Below are positions 33,120 through 41,608 of a stretch of DNA of 64,000 bases, piece after piece. The number at the start of each line of letters is the position of its first letter. Position 1 is the stretch's first letter. Origin of the DNA: Kitasatospora sp. GAS204B (GTDB lineage Bacteria > Actinomycetota > Actinomycetes > Streptomycetales > Streptomycetaceae); the NCBI RefSeq assembly GCF_029892155.1, contig NZ_JARZAG010000021.1:104167-168166 (forward strand), in the 5' to 3' direction. The position numbers and the translations under genes were made by a program. The notes under the pieces were generated by a model that searched no databases, was not told the origin of the DNA, and saw nothing but the letters and a program-made list of their open reading frames with translations.

Positions 33120-33997
33120 GCCGGTCCCACCTCGGCGAGCAGGAAGTCCCGGTGGACGCGCAGGTACTCCTCGGGCTTCTCCCACTGCGGCCAGTGGCCG
33201 GCGTCCTCGATCACGTGCAGGCGGGCGCGGGGCAGCCACTTCAGGAGCAGCGCGGCCTCGTCGAGGCCACCGGTCGGGTCGTGGTCGGTCCACAGCAGCA
33301 GCGTGGGCGCGTCGATCCTGCCGACCCAGGCCGGGTCCCAGGCGAAGTCCTTGCGCACCTCGGGATCCTGCAGGACGAGTGTGTTGGTGATGGCCTGGAC
33401 GAAGCCGGGGCGGCTGTAGACCGCGCGGCGCAGGCCGACCAGTTCGTCGGTCACCATCTCCTTGTGGTGGAACAGGAATTCGACGCGGCGGCGGACGACC
33501 TCGTCGCTGGGGTCCAGGACGGCGGCCATGGTGCTCTCCCGCAACCGGACCATGACCTCGGGCTTGTCGGCGATGTTCCCCGGGGTGTTGAGCACCAGTC
33601 GGTTCACCCGGTCCGGGTGGTGTGCCGCCGTCCAGGCGGCCACCCAGCCGCCGAGCGACTCGCCCGACAGGTGCGCGGCGTCGATGTCCAGGGCGTCCAT
33701 CAGCCCGACCAGGTGGTCGGACAGCACGTCGGTGGTGTAGGGCCGGTCGGGCAGGTCGGACCAGCCGTGGCCGACCATGTCGTAGACGGTGACGCGGAAG
33801 TCCTCGGCCAGACCGGCGACATCGCGGGCATAGGCCTCGAGGTGTCCGCCGGTGCCGTGCAGCAGGACCAGGTCCGGGCCGGACGACCCGGCCCGCAGGA
33901 CGCGGGTGCGGACCCCGCCGACGTCGACGTGGCGCAGCTCGTGGTCGACGTCCGCGAGCTCGCCCCAGATGCTGATGTGCGCGGGCAGGTCGCTCAT
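33116..33997 (-). CDS. Meta-cleavage product C-C hydrolase (MhpC-like)
   Basis: This encodes 293 residues from ATG 33997, overlapping the cupin stop (ATGA). The alpha/beta hydrolase motifs are complete: oxyanion LLHGTGGHLEAYARD, nucleophile Ser in LSGESLGGWVAAW, Asp in LLWTDHDPTGG, and His in EDAGHWPQWEKPEEY. The preceding region, TVYDMVGHGWSDLPDRPYTTD, is typical of ring-fission product hydrolases. It cleaves the C-C bond of the ring-opened product to give hydroxypentadienoate and an acid. Confidence 0.9.
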   Translation of the reverse strand: MSDLPAHISIWGELADVDHELRHVDVGGVRTRVLRAGSSGPDLVLLHGTGGHLEAYARDVAGLAEDFRVTVYDMVGHGWSDLPDRPYTTDVLSDHLVGLMDALDIDAAHLSGESLGGWVAAWTAAHHPDRVNRLVLNTPGNIADKPEVMVRLRESTMAAVLDPSDEVVRRRVEFLFHHKEMVTDELVGLRRAVYSRPGFVQAITNTLVLQDPEVRKDFAWDPAWVGRIDAPTLLLWTDHDPTGGLDEAALLLKWLPRARLHVIEDAGHWPQWEKPEEYLRVHRDFLLAEVGPA

Positions 33998-34545
33998 ACC
34001 GGGTTCTCCTCAGCTGCCGGCCCCTCGGGCTGCGGGTGGTCCTGCCGTGCGTCCTCGCGGAAGCGGTCGCGGGCCTCCTTGATGGTCGCCAGGCCGGCGC
34101 TCTGGCGCCGGCCGACCCCCAACAGGCCGAGCAGGCGCGAGTTCTCGATGGTCAGGAACTCCACCGGGTGCTCGGTGGAGTCGTTGTAGTGGCGGTGCCA
34201 GGTCCACGGCGGGGTGTAGACGAAGTCGCCGGCGGACCAGGAGCAGGTCTCGTCCTCGACCTCGCTGTGGCCCTCGCCCGAGATGACGAAGTGGACGGTC
34301 TCGTGGTGGTGGCGCTGCATGTCGGAGCTGAGGCCCGGCGGGATCGTCTGCCGGAAGATCTCGAACGTGGCGGTCGGCAGCTTGCCAGCGATGGACAACG
34401 TGGTCGGGTTGTGCACCTGCCCTGCCGGGAGGGTCTCCAACTCTGCTGCTGTCACCACGATCGGGCGAGCGCTGCTGGGCCGCACGGTGTCGGATATCGC
34501 GCCGAGGAACTCGGCCATGGAGAAGTCCTGTCCGGATTGCGCCAT
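33994..34545 (-). CDS. Cupin-domain protein of the meta-cleavage operon
   Basis: This encodes 183 residues from ATG 34545, overlapping the SDR stop as TGATG. One cupin barrel is visible: RHHHETVHFVISGEGHSEVEDE carries the metal His cluster and Glu, and FVYTPPWTWHRHYNDSTEHPVEFLTIEN carries the second His motif. The start AQSGQDFSMAEFLGAISDT is hydrophilic. It may be a ring-cleaving or hydroxylating dioxygenase of the gentisate/homogentisate type in miniature, or a binding protein. Its position after the SDR suggests that it acts early in the same pathway. Confidence 0.75.
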   Translation of the reverse strand: MAQSGQDFSMAEFLGAISDTVRPSSARPIVVTAAELETLPAGQVHNPTTLSIAGKLPTATFEIFRQTIPPGLSSDMQRHHHETVHFVISGEGHSEVEDETCSWSAGDFVYTPPWTWHRHYNDSTEHPVEFLTIENSRLLGLLGVGRRQSAGLATIKEARDRFREDARQDHPQPEGPAAEENPV

Positions 34546-35321
34546 CAGATGGTCTCCGTTCGTCCGCCGTCTACCGTGAGTACTGTGCCGTTGACGTAGC
34601 CTGCGGCTTCGGAGGCCAGGAACGCCACCACCGCCGCGATCTCCTCGGGACGCCCGGCCCGGCCGGCCGGAACGGCCGCGGCATCCGCGGCGTCCAGCTC
34701 GGCGTAGCTCCTGCCGTCCAGCCGGGCGCGGTTGTCCAGGATCTGCCTGCGGCGCTCGGTGGCGGTCGCACCGGGTGCCACGCAGTTGACCGTCACGCCC
34801 TGGGCCGCGAACTCCCGGGAGAGAAGCTTGGCCGCCGCGGTGACCGCGGATCTGAGCACGACGGAGGTCGCGAGGTCGGGCTGTGGCTGGCGCACGGCCG
34901 AGGAGGTCACGAACAGGACGCGGCCGAAGCCCCGCGCGGCCATCCGGGGCAGCACCAGTCGTGCCAGCCGCAGGGGGCCGAGCAGCAGAAGTTCGTACGC
35001 CCGCTGCCACTGGTCGTCGCCGACGTCCAGGATCCGGCCGGGCGGCGGTCCGCCCGCGTTGAGCACCAGGACATCGAGCGGGCCGTGGCGCTCCTCGACC
35101 CAGGTGACCGCCGCCGCGGCGCCGTCCGGCTCTGACACGTCGTTGACCAGCGCCTCGACCACGGATCCGGTGCTCTCCCGCAGAGCGGACGCGGCTGCTC
35201 GGAGCGGTTCGGCTCGGCGGCCGGTGACGACCACCCGGTGTCCCGAGCGCGCCAGGTGCTCGGCCGCGGCGTACCCGATGCCCGAACTGCCGCCGCCGAC
35301 GAGAGCGGTTCGCTTGCTGAT
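34545..35321 (-). CDS. SDR dehydrogenase, apparently starting at AUC
   Basis: An SDR of about 258 residues: cofactor motif ALVGGGSSGIG near residue 6, LNAGG (instead of NNAG), Ser in VLFVTSSAV, and PGATATERRRQIL. Near the end, YVNGTVLTVDGGR is the usual SDR close. The first canonical start in this frame is GTG 35234, but that would remove the whole cofactor motif. Upstream the frame is open to a TAG at about 35370 with no ATG, GTG or TTG. A GGAGG lies five bases before an ATC at 35321, exactly where the protein should begin. I therefore infer an AUC start. The usual catalytic Tyr-x-x-x-Lys is replaced by a region reading VVLRSAVTAAAKLL, so the Tyr also seems to be missing. Confidence 0.7.
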   Translation of the reverse strand: MSKRTALVGGGSSGIGYAAAEHLARSGHRVVVTGRRAEPLRAAASALRESTGSVVEALVNDVSEPDGAAAAVTWVEERHGPLDVLVLNAGGPPPGRILDVGDDQWQRAYELLLLGPLRLARLVLPRMAARGFGRVLFVTSSAVRQPQPDLATSVVLRSAVTAAAKLLSREFAAQGVTVNCVAPGATATERRRQILDNRARLDGRSYAELDAADAAAVPAGRAGRPEEIAAVVAFLASEAAGYVNGTVLTVDGGRTETI

Positions 35322-35402
35322 GTCTGCCTCCGTATGGTTCCGGGCCTCGCGTGGTGGTCCGCGACGGGTCTAGCCTGGCCCCCATGGACTCCGGAGCCAA
35401 CG

Positions 35403-36200
35403 ATGAGTCCCGCTGAGCGGGACACCAGCTGTGACACCGGCAGCGACAAGGGCAGCGACAAGGGCAGCCTCGGCGGGCTGGACCGCGCGGCGGCGATCCT
35501 GGGCGCTTTCGACGCCGAGCACCGGGAGTTGACCCTCGCGGCCCTGGTGTCCCGGTGCGGCCTGCCGCGCTCGACCACGCACCGCACCGCCGAGCGGATG
35601 ATCCGCCTCGGCTGGCTGGACAAGCCCAAGGACCGGTACCGCATCGGCAACCGCCTCTTCGAGCTCTCCGGCCTGGCACCGATCCGGCACGAACTGCGCG
35701 AGTCCGTACTGCCGTTCCTACACGACCTGTACAACGCGACGAAGACGACGGTGCAGCTCGGCGTGCTCGACGGAACACAGGTCCTGGTCGTCGAGAAGAT
35801 CACCGGGCACCGGCCCATGCCGATGCTCTCCCAAGTCGGCGGCAGGGTCCCGGCCTACTGCTCGGCCCTGGGCCGTGCCATCCTCGCCTACAGCGACACC
35901 GGGACCGTCGAGGCGGTCCTCGCCGCCGACCTGCCCGCCAGGACGCCGCGCACCCTCACCAGTCCGGTCGCGATCCTGCGCGAGCTGACCGCGATCCCGT
36001 CCCGGGGCTGGGCGATCGAACGCGAGGAGGGCAACATCGGCGTGAGCTGCCTGGGCGCCCCGGTCTTCGGACCGCTCGGCGAGGTGGTCGCGGCCCTGTC
36101 GGTGACCGGCCCCACCGGCCTGGTGCGCGCGGACCGGATCGGGCCCGCGGTCCGGCTCGCCGCGGCGGCCGCCTCCAGGGCCTACTCGCAGCGTCGCTGA
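35403..36200 (+). CDS. IclR-family transcriptional regulator
   Basis: This encodes 265 residues from ATG 35403, with GGAG upstream. The N-terminal winged helix reads LDRAAAILGAFDAEHRELTLAALVSRCGLPRSTTHRTAERM. The effector domain contains LVVEKITGHRPMPMLSQVGGRVPAYCSALGRAILAY and EREEGNIGVSCLGAPVFGP. A short S-D-K-G repeat precedes the DNA-binding domain. IclR proteins often control aromatic catabolism. It is divergent from the meta-cleavage operon, with only 81 bases between starts, so it is very probably that operon's regulator, sensing a pathway intermediate. Confidence 0.9.
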   Translation: MSPAERDTSCDTGSDKGSDKGSLGGLDRAAAILGAFDAEHRELTLAALVSRCGLPRSTTHRTAERMIRLGWLDKPKDRYRIGNRLFELSGLAPIRHELRESVLPFLHDLYNATKTTVQLGVLDGTQVLVVEKITGHRPMPMLSQVGGRVPAYCSALGRAILAYSDTGTVEAVLAADLPARTPRTLTSPVAILRELTAIPSRGWAIEREEGNIGVSCLGAPVFGPLGEVVAALSVTGPTGLVRADRIGPAVRLAAAAASRAYSQRR

Positions 36201-36325
36201 GGAGGACCGAACACGCACGGTCTCAGTGAGCGGGACATGTGCTTGCGCCGCGAGCTCGCGACACCGAATGCTGTGACCGCTGGCGTACCGACGACTTGTC
36301 GGTGCGGTGATCTGAGGAGACGACG

Positions 36326-36790
36326 ATGACTCTCGGTGGTGGCTACCTGCTGCCCTCGCGTGAGGGACACGCGATCGCAGCGATCGGGCTCGGCATCACG
36401 ATGAAGACGGACGGCGCGTCCACCCGCGACGCCTACTCGATGTTCGAGTACACGATTCCGGCCGGGGTCGACGGCCCTCCTCCGCACCTGCACACCCGCG
36501 AGGACGAGTCCTTCATCTGCCTGGCCGGGCGGCTCGATGTCCGCCTCGGCGACGAGGAGTTCGTGCTGGAGCACGGCGACTACCTCTACTTGCCGCGTGA
36601 CGTCGTGCACGCGTTCCGCAACCCGTACGGCGAGGAGTCGCGGGTCATCTCCGTGGTCTCGCCGGCAGGCCTGGAGAAGTACTACCAGGCGCTGGCGGAC
36701 ATGCCCCCGGGTCCGAAGGACGTCTCGCTGATGAAGAAGATCATGGCCGAGTTCGGCATCCAGCTCCAACTCCCGCCCGAGGTGGGCTGA
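36326..36790 (+). CDS. Cupin-domain protein
   Basis: This encodes 154 residues from ATG 36326, with GAGGAGA upstream. A single cupin barrel reads PPPHLHTREDESFICLAGRLDVRLGDEEFVLEHGDYLYLPRDVVHAFRN, with the two His, the Glu and the late His of the metal site. Quercetinase-like single cupins bind iron, nickel or manganese and can oxidise flavonoids or other phenols, but many only bind ligands. It lies three bases before the flavin monooxygenase, forming a two-gene unit. Together with the IclR gene it probably belongs to the neighbouring aromatic pathway. Confidence 0.8.
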   Translation: MTLGGGYLLPSREGHAIAAIGLGITMKTDGASTRDAYSMFEYTIPAGVDGPPPHLHTREDESFICLAGRLDVRLGDEEFVLEHGDYLYLPRDVVHAFRNPYGEESRVISVVSPAGLEKYYQALADMPPGPKDVSLMKKIMAEFGIQLQLPPEVG

Positions 36791-36792
36791 CC

Positions 36793-38397
36793 ATGCGGAT
36801 CGCCATCATCGGCGCCGGCGTCGCCGGTCTCGCCACTGCGAAGGTGCTCACCCAGGCCGGGCACACGGTCCAGGTGTTCGACCGGACGCCCGACGTCGGG
36901 GGTGTGTGGAGCCGGACACGACGCTATCCGGGACTGACGACCCAGAGCCCGGGGGTCCAGTACTCGCTCTCGGACTTCCCGATGCCCAAGGAGTTCCCCG
37001 AGTGGCCCAGCGGGGAGCAGGTCCAGGCATACCTGGCCGCCTACGCCACGGCGTTCGGTCTCGACAGCACGCTGCGGCTGAACACCGAGGTGAGCGCCGC
37101 GCGCCCGGACGGCGTCGGCAGCGGTTGGACGATCGAGACGACCGACGGCGCGGGCACGCACTCCACCGAGGAATTCGACCAACTCGTCGTGGCGAACGGC
37201 GTGTTCTGCGAACCGGCCATCCCTTCGTACCCGGGCGTGGAGGAATTCACCGCAGCGGGCGGGCGGTTGTGCGCGGCCACCGAGTTCCACGACGCCCAGG
37301 ACGCCCAGGGCAGACGCGTCCTGGTCGTGGGCTACGGAAAGTCCGCCTGCGACGTCGCCGTGGCGATCAGCGAGGCGGCCGAGAGCACCGAGGTGATCGC
37401 GCGGCAGCTGCTGTGGAAAGTGCCACGCAGGATCGGCGGCTTCCTCAACTTCAAGATGCTGCTGCTGACCCGCATGGGCGAAGCACTCTTCCGCTATCTG
37501 CGGCTGCGCGGGTTCGAGAAGTTCCTGCACGGCCCGGGCAACGGCCTGCGCCGCAGGATGCTCGACTCCGTCGGCTCCGTCTCGGTGCGTCAGTTCGGCC
37601 TCCGGCGACTGGCCCTGGTCCCCCGCGGCAGCATGGAGGGCATCGTCCGAGGCGCCATCGGGCTCGCGACCGAAGGCTTCTTCGAAGCGGTCGCCGACGG
37701 CCGCATCGGGGTGCGCCGGGACCAGACGATCACCCGACTGCTCGCCCGGGACGGCAGGCCGTTCGCCCAGCTCGCGGACGGAACGACGCTCCCGGCCGAC
37801 CTCGTCGTGTGCGCGACCGGCTTCACCCAGGCCGTACCGTTCCTCCCCGCGGAGGTACAGGAGGGGTTGCTGGACGAGCGTGGGAACTTCATGCTCTACC
37901 GCCAGATCATGCCCCCGGACATCCCCGGGCTGTACTTCAACGGCTACAACTCCTCGTTCTTCAGTCCGCTCAACGCCGAGATGGCGGCCCTGTGGATCGC
38001 GGCGGCGATCGCGCGAGCGATACCGCTGCCGAGCACGGAGGAGGTGCGCCAGGCGGTCGTCGACCAGTTGGCGTTCCTGGACACCGCGACCGACGGGCAC
38101 CACTGCAAGGGCACGAAGATCATTCCCTTCTCGATGCACAACGTCGACGAGGTGCTGGGCGACCTCGGTCTCAACATCAACGTCCTGATGCGCGCCTCGC
38201 ACTGGCTCAACCCGATCAACCCAGCGGCGTACCGCCACCTCACCCCGGCCCTGCTGCGCAAGCTCCCAACCGCCACGACCGACCCCGGCGCCACCCCCAC
38301 CCCGGAGACCCCCGGCTCGACGCCGCCTCACCTGCCCCATGCCATCGGCGAGGCGGCCGGCGCCCCTGCACGGCCGCAGCGCACGGCCCGTGACTAG
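36793..38397 (+). CDS. Flavin-containing monooxygenase
   Basis: This encodes 534 residues. The FAD motif is IAIIGAGVAGLATAKVL at the very start, PDVGGVWSRTRRYPGL follows, and the NADPH-binding loop is VLVVGYGKSACDVAVAIS at about residue 175. The ATG motif is VVCATGFTQ. This is the FMO/Baeyer-Villiger type, though the FMO signature FxGxxxH is degenerate (ATEFHDAQ). A Pro/Thr-rich C-terminal tail of about 40 residues is unusual. It could hydroxylate an aromatic or insert oxygen next to a ketone. As no other ring hydroxylase is encoded next to the meta-cleavage operon, it is the best candidate for the upstream step. Confidence 0.8.
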   Translation: MRIAIIGAGVAGLATAKVLTQAGHTVQVFDRTPDVGGVWSRTRRYPGLTTQSPGVQYSLSDFPMPKEFPEWPSGEQVQAYLAAYATAFGLDSTLRLNTEVSAARPDGVGSGWTIETTDGAGTHSTEEFDQLVVANGVFCEPAIPSYPGVEEFTAAGGRLCAATEFHDAQDAQGRRVLVVGYGKSACDVAVAISEAAESTEVIARQLLWKVPRRIGGFLNFKMLLLTRMGEALFRYLRLRGFEKFLHGPGNGLRRRMLDSVGSVSVRQFGLRRLALVPRGSMEGIVRGAIGLATEGFFEAVADGRIGVRRDQTITRLLARDGRPFAQLADGTTLPADLVVCATGFTQAVPFLPAEVQEGLLDERGNFMLYRQIMPPDIPGLYFNGYNSSFFSPLNAEMAALWIAAAIARAIPLPSTEEVRQAVVDQLAFLDTATDGHHCKGTKIIPFSMHNVDEVLGDLGLNINVLMRASHWLNPINPAAYRHLTPALLRKLPTATTDPGATPTPETPGSTPPHLPHAIGEAAGAPARPQRTARD

Positions 38398-38483
38398 GGT
38401 CGCGGGCTTGGACGGCGGCTTTAAGGGACGGGCTCCTCTTGGCCTGCGTGGGGGCTGCCGCCCCTTCGCCGGGACGTCCTTGC

Positions 38484-38858
38484 TCACAGCGGGGTCAGGA
38501 TGTCCTGGTGCGCTCGGCCGAGGACGAAGCCGTTGTCCAGCCGGACCTGGAGGGTCATCCGGTTGCCCTGCTCCTGGTACGCGGCCCATTGTGGCTCCAG
38601 CGCGGCGATCTCCGCCTCCAGTCGCGTGCGGCTCGCGGCGGGCATGGTGTGCCCGAAGTCCTCGAACAGCGCTTTGAGCCGCTGGTACTCGCGAACCTCA
38701 TGGCTCTCCGGGAGTTCTCCGTCCACCCGCTCGACGGTGCCCTCGATCCCGGCTCCCAGCGAGAGGAAGCCGACGACGGCCCCCGGTTCCCCGGCGACTG
38801 CCTCGCCGATCCCGAGGTCCTCGGCCAACCTGACGCGCTGGCCTTCCTTCAAGGTCAT
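38484..38858 (-). CDS. Small hypothetical cytoplasmic protein
   Basis: This encodes 124 residues from ATG 38858, with GAAGGAA-type purines upstream. It starts TLKEGQRVRLAEDLGIGEAVAGEPGAVVGFLS, which looks like a small beta-barrel (KOW/SH3-like). A helical segment LEAEIAALEPQWAAYQEQG follows, then TLQVRLDNGFVLGRAHQDIL. No known motif or signal is visible. It lies between the monooxygenase (convergent) and the peroxidase (same strand). Confidence 0.6.
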   Translation of the reverse strand: MTLKEGQRVRLAEDLGIGEAVAGEPGAVVGFLSLGAGIEGTVERVDGELPESHEVREYQRLKALFEDFGHTMPAASRTRLEAEIAALEPQWAAYQEQGNRMTLQVRLDNGFVLGRAHQDILTPL

Positions 38859-38936
38859 CTGTCCTCTTCCTCTCCATCGGCCGGTGCCGCCGGCGTGGCC
38901 GGTCCGTGGCCTGGGCCATTATCCGCCGTACAGGCC

Positions 38937-40148
38937 CTACACCCAGAGCTGCTCGCCGAGGCTGCCTCCGGCGGCCGCGCCGGGCGGCACGTAGACCACG
39001 GCCGAGGCCTGGTGCTGCAGGAACGGGGTGAGGGCGTCGCGGGTGGCCAGGCGGTCCTGGACCCGGATGAACTGCGCGGGGTCGCGCATGAAGGCGCAGA
39101 ACAGCAGGCCGCGGTCGGTCGGGCCGTCGTCGTAGCTGTAGCTGCGCCGGAGCATCCGGGCACCGCCGTCGAGGCGCGGGCTGGTGAGCCGGACGTGGGC
39201 GTTGGCGGGGATCACGTAGGAGCCGTCGGGGTTCTTGGCGTAGATGTCCGGGTCGTCGTGTTCGGCGGTGCCGGTGAGTGGGACGCCGTCGCTCTCGCGG
39301 CGGCCGATCGCCCGGTCGCGCTGGTCCGCGGGCAGGGCCGCGAAGCCGGCCACGTCCATCCGGATCCGGCGGTAGACCAGCACCGTGCCGTTCTGGTGCG
39401 CGCCGGGCGGCCCCCAGACGAACTGCTCGTCCTGCGCCGGACCGGGGTTGGAGGTGCCGTCCTTGAAGCCGAACAGGTTGCGCGGGGTGGTTCCCGGGGC
39501 GGTGACGGGGAGGAAGCCGGACTGGCTCCAGCGCGGGGTGGCGCCGGCGGACCGGGCGGCGCTGGAGGCGAGTTCGGCGACCACGGTGAGCGTCCAGCGG
39601 TCGGCGGCGCACAGCTGGAGCAGCAGGTCGCCGCCGCCGCGGGCCTGGTCCAGCTGGTCGCCGGGGAAGGGCGGCAGTTCGGCGAGCGCGGCGGGGACGT
39701 TGAGGCCGAGCCGGGTGGCAAGGTCCGGGCCGACGCCGACCAGCGAGGTGAGCCGGGTGGTGCCGACGCCCTGGAGCCGGACATCTGACGGGGCGTCGGA
39801 AGCCGCTGCGGCGAGGGCGCGGGTCAGCGCGTCGAGGACGGTGCGCAGGGTCTGGCGGTCGGCGGCGGCGGAAGTCTGCGGGAGGTCGAGGGCGAGCAGT
39901 TGGGTGGCCGGCTGCTGGGGCGCCGTCACGCCGGCCTGCCGGGGCCCGTAGAAGGGGGGCACGGCCTCGGGCGGCGCGGCCGGGGCGCGCTTGTGGGCGT
40001 CCGTCTGGTCGTTCCTGACCAGGTCGTCGGCCGCCACGCCGAATCCGGCGGCGAGCACCGCACCGGCAGCGAGCAGGGCTCCGCGCCGCCCGAATCCGGC
40101 GCTGACCGGGTGGACGGGATCCTGGGCCTTTTCCGGTTCGGTGGGCAT
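38937..40148 (-). CDS. Tat-exported DyP-type haem peroxidase
   Basis: This encodes 403 residues. A Tat-like N-terminus (GFGRRGALLAAGAVLAAGFG) precedes the DyP fold. The signature G-x-x-D-G is in NLFGFKDGTSNP, a proximal-type His lies in VIPANAHVRLTSPRLDGG, and RRSYSYDDGPTDRGLLFCAFMRDP completes the haem pocket. It most resembles EfeB-type peroxidases that act outside the membrane on dyes, haem or lignin-like phenols. No efeU or efeO is nearby. Instead the divergent gene, 29 bases away, is a beta-helix lipoprotein. Confidence 0.9.
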   Translation of the reverse strand: MPTEPEKAQDPVHPVSAGFGRRGALLAAGAVLAAGFGVAADDLVRNDQTDAHKRAPAAPPEAVPPFYGPRQAGVTAPQQPATQLLALDLPQTSAAADRQTLRTVLDALTRALAAAASDAPSDVRLQGVGTTRLTSLVGVGPDLATRLGLNVPAALAELPPFPGDQLDQARGGGDLLLQLCAADRWTLTVVAELASSAARSAGATPRWSQSGFLPVTAPGTTPRNLFGFKDGTSNPGPAQDEQFVWGPPGAHQNGTVLVYRRIRMDVAGFAALPADQRDRAIGRRESDGVPLTGTAEHDDPDIYAKNPDGSYVIPANAHVRLTSPRLDGGARMLRRSYSYDDGPTDRGLLFCAFMRDPAQFIRVQDRLATRDALTPFLQHQASAVVYVPPGAAAGGSLGEQLWV

Positions 40149-40177
40149 GCGGCTATTGCAGACGATAGAACACCTTC

Positions 40178-41569
40178 ATGCAAATGCTGTCTGTCCAACC
40201 TGTGTTGAGTCTCCATCAGGTCCGACCGCCGGGTCCTCGGGCGGTGGCGGTGCGCCTATCGGTGCTGGTCGCGGCGGTGGCGCTGGCGGCCACCGGGTGC
40301 TCTTCCCCGGGTTCGGCGTCCGCCGACGCGAAGCACCCGGCCGGGACGGTGCTGCGGGTGCCGCAGGACTTCCACACGGTGCAGCAGGCGGTGGACGTCG
40401 CCCGTTCGGGGGACACGGTGCTGATCGGCCCTGGTGTGTACCGGGAGAGCGTGCAGGTCACCAAGCCCGACGTGGTGCTGCGCGGCACGGACCGCAACGC
40501 GGTGGTCTTCGACGGCGGCGTGCGACTGGTCAACGGCATCACCGCGACCGGCGCGGGCTCGGTGGTGGAGAACCTCACCGTGCGCGACTACCTCGCCAAC
40601 GGCGTGCTGTTCACCGGCGTCACCGACCAGAAGCTGCAGCAGCGCGGGGCCGGCGGCTCGGCGTACGACCCGCTGGACACCTCCCGCTTCCCCGCCGTCC
40701 AGGGCTTCCGGGCGACCAGGGTGACCACGTACGACAACGGCCTGTACGGCATCTACGCGTTCGACGCGCACGGCGGTGTGATCGAGGACTCCTACGCCTC
40801 CGGGCAGGCCGACTCGGGCATCTACGTCGGCCAGTGCCGGCCCTGCGACACCCTGGTCCGTGGGAACACCATGGCGCACAACGCGGTCGGCATCGAGATC
40901 ACCAACGCCTCCGAGGGCGTCTCGGTGCTGGGCAACCTGGTCACCGGCAACCGGGTCGGTGTCACCGTCAACTCCAACGACCAGGAGGCGCTCGCCCCGC
41001 AGCACGGCGCGGTGCTCGCGGGCAACGTGATCAGCGACGACAACGCCACCGACACGCCCGAGCAGGCGGACGGCGGCTTCGGGATCGGGATCGGCATCGG
41101 CGGGGGCACCGGGGACCGCGTGCAGCGCAACCTGGTCCAGGGCAACACGGCGGTCGGGGTGATCATCACCGACCCGCCCGGGCACCCGGCGAGCGGTGAC
41201 CAGGTCACCGGCAACCGGGTCACCGGCAACGGCGAGGACCTGGTGCTGGCCGCCGCGGACCCCAGCAACTGCTTCAGCGGCAACCAGCCGGCGACCCAGA
41301 GCCCGGCCGGACTGGAGGGCCTGGCGGGCTGCGGGGCGAACGGGGCGAGCAGCGGGGCGAGCGGGCGGGGCAGCCTGCCGAGCGGTCGGGCGGCCTCGGT
41401 GCAGGCACCGTCCGGTGTTCCGTTCAGCCAGGTGCCGGCGCCGCCCGCGCAGCCGTCGATGCCCGACCCGACGGCCGCGGCCGTTCCGGCGACCGGGTTG
41501 CCGGGGACCGTCGATCCGGACGCGTACCCGCTGCCCACGGACTCCGGTGCGGTGCCGGCCGCGCACTGA
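40178..41569 (+). CDS. Right-handed beta-helix lipoprotein (NosD-like)
   Basis: This encodes up to 463 residues. A lipobox follows RLSVLVAAVALAATGCSS (Cys about residue 41); a GTG nearer the signal peptide is an alternative start. The NosD/pectin-lyase-like beta-helix runs from VLRVPQDFHTVQQAVDVARSGD through repeats such as NGLYGIYAFDAHGG, HNAVGIEITNASEG and NRVGVTVNSND. The last 110 residues are a low-complexity Pro/Ala/Ser tail. Such proteins bind surface polysaccharide or assist metal-site assembly. The 29-base gap to the divergent DyP gene suggests joint control. Confidence 0.8.
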   Translation: MQMLSVQPVLSLHQVRPPGPRAVAVRLSVLVAAVALAATGCSSPGSASADAKHPAGTVLRVPQDFHTVQQAVDVARSGDTVLIGPGVYRESVQVTKPDVVLRGTDRNAVVFDGGVRLVNGITATGAGSVVENLTVRDYLANGVLFTGVTDQKLQQRGAGGSAYDPLDTSRFPAVQGFRATRVTTYDNGLYGIYAFDAHGGVIEDSYASGQADSGIYVGQCRPCDTLVRGNTMAHNAVGIEITNASEGVSVLGNLVTGNRVGVTVNSNDQEALAPQHGAVLAGNVISDDNATDTPEQADGGFGIGIGIGGGTGDRVQRNLVQGNTAVGVIITDPPGHPASGDQVTGNRVTGNGEDLVLAAADPSNCFSGNQPATQSPAGLEGLAGCGANGASSGASGRGSLPSGRAASVQAPSGVPFSQVPAPPAQPSMPDPTAAAVPATGLPGTVDPDAYPLPTDSGAVPAAH

Positions 41570-41608
41570 CGCGTAGTCGGATCCGCGGTGCGCCATGGGA
41601 TTCGGGTC

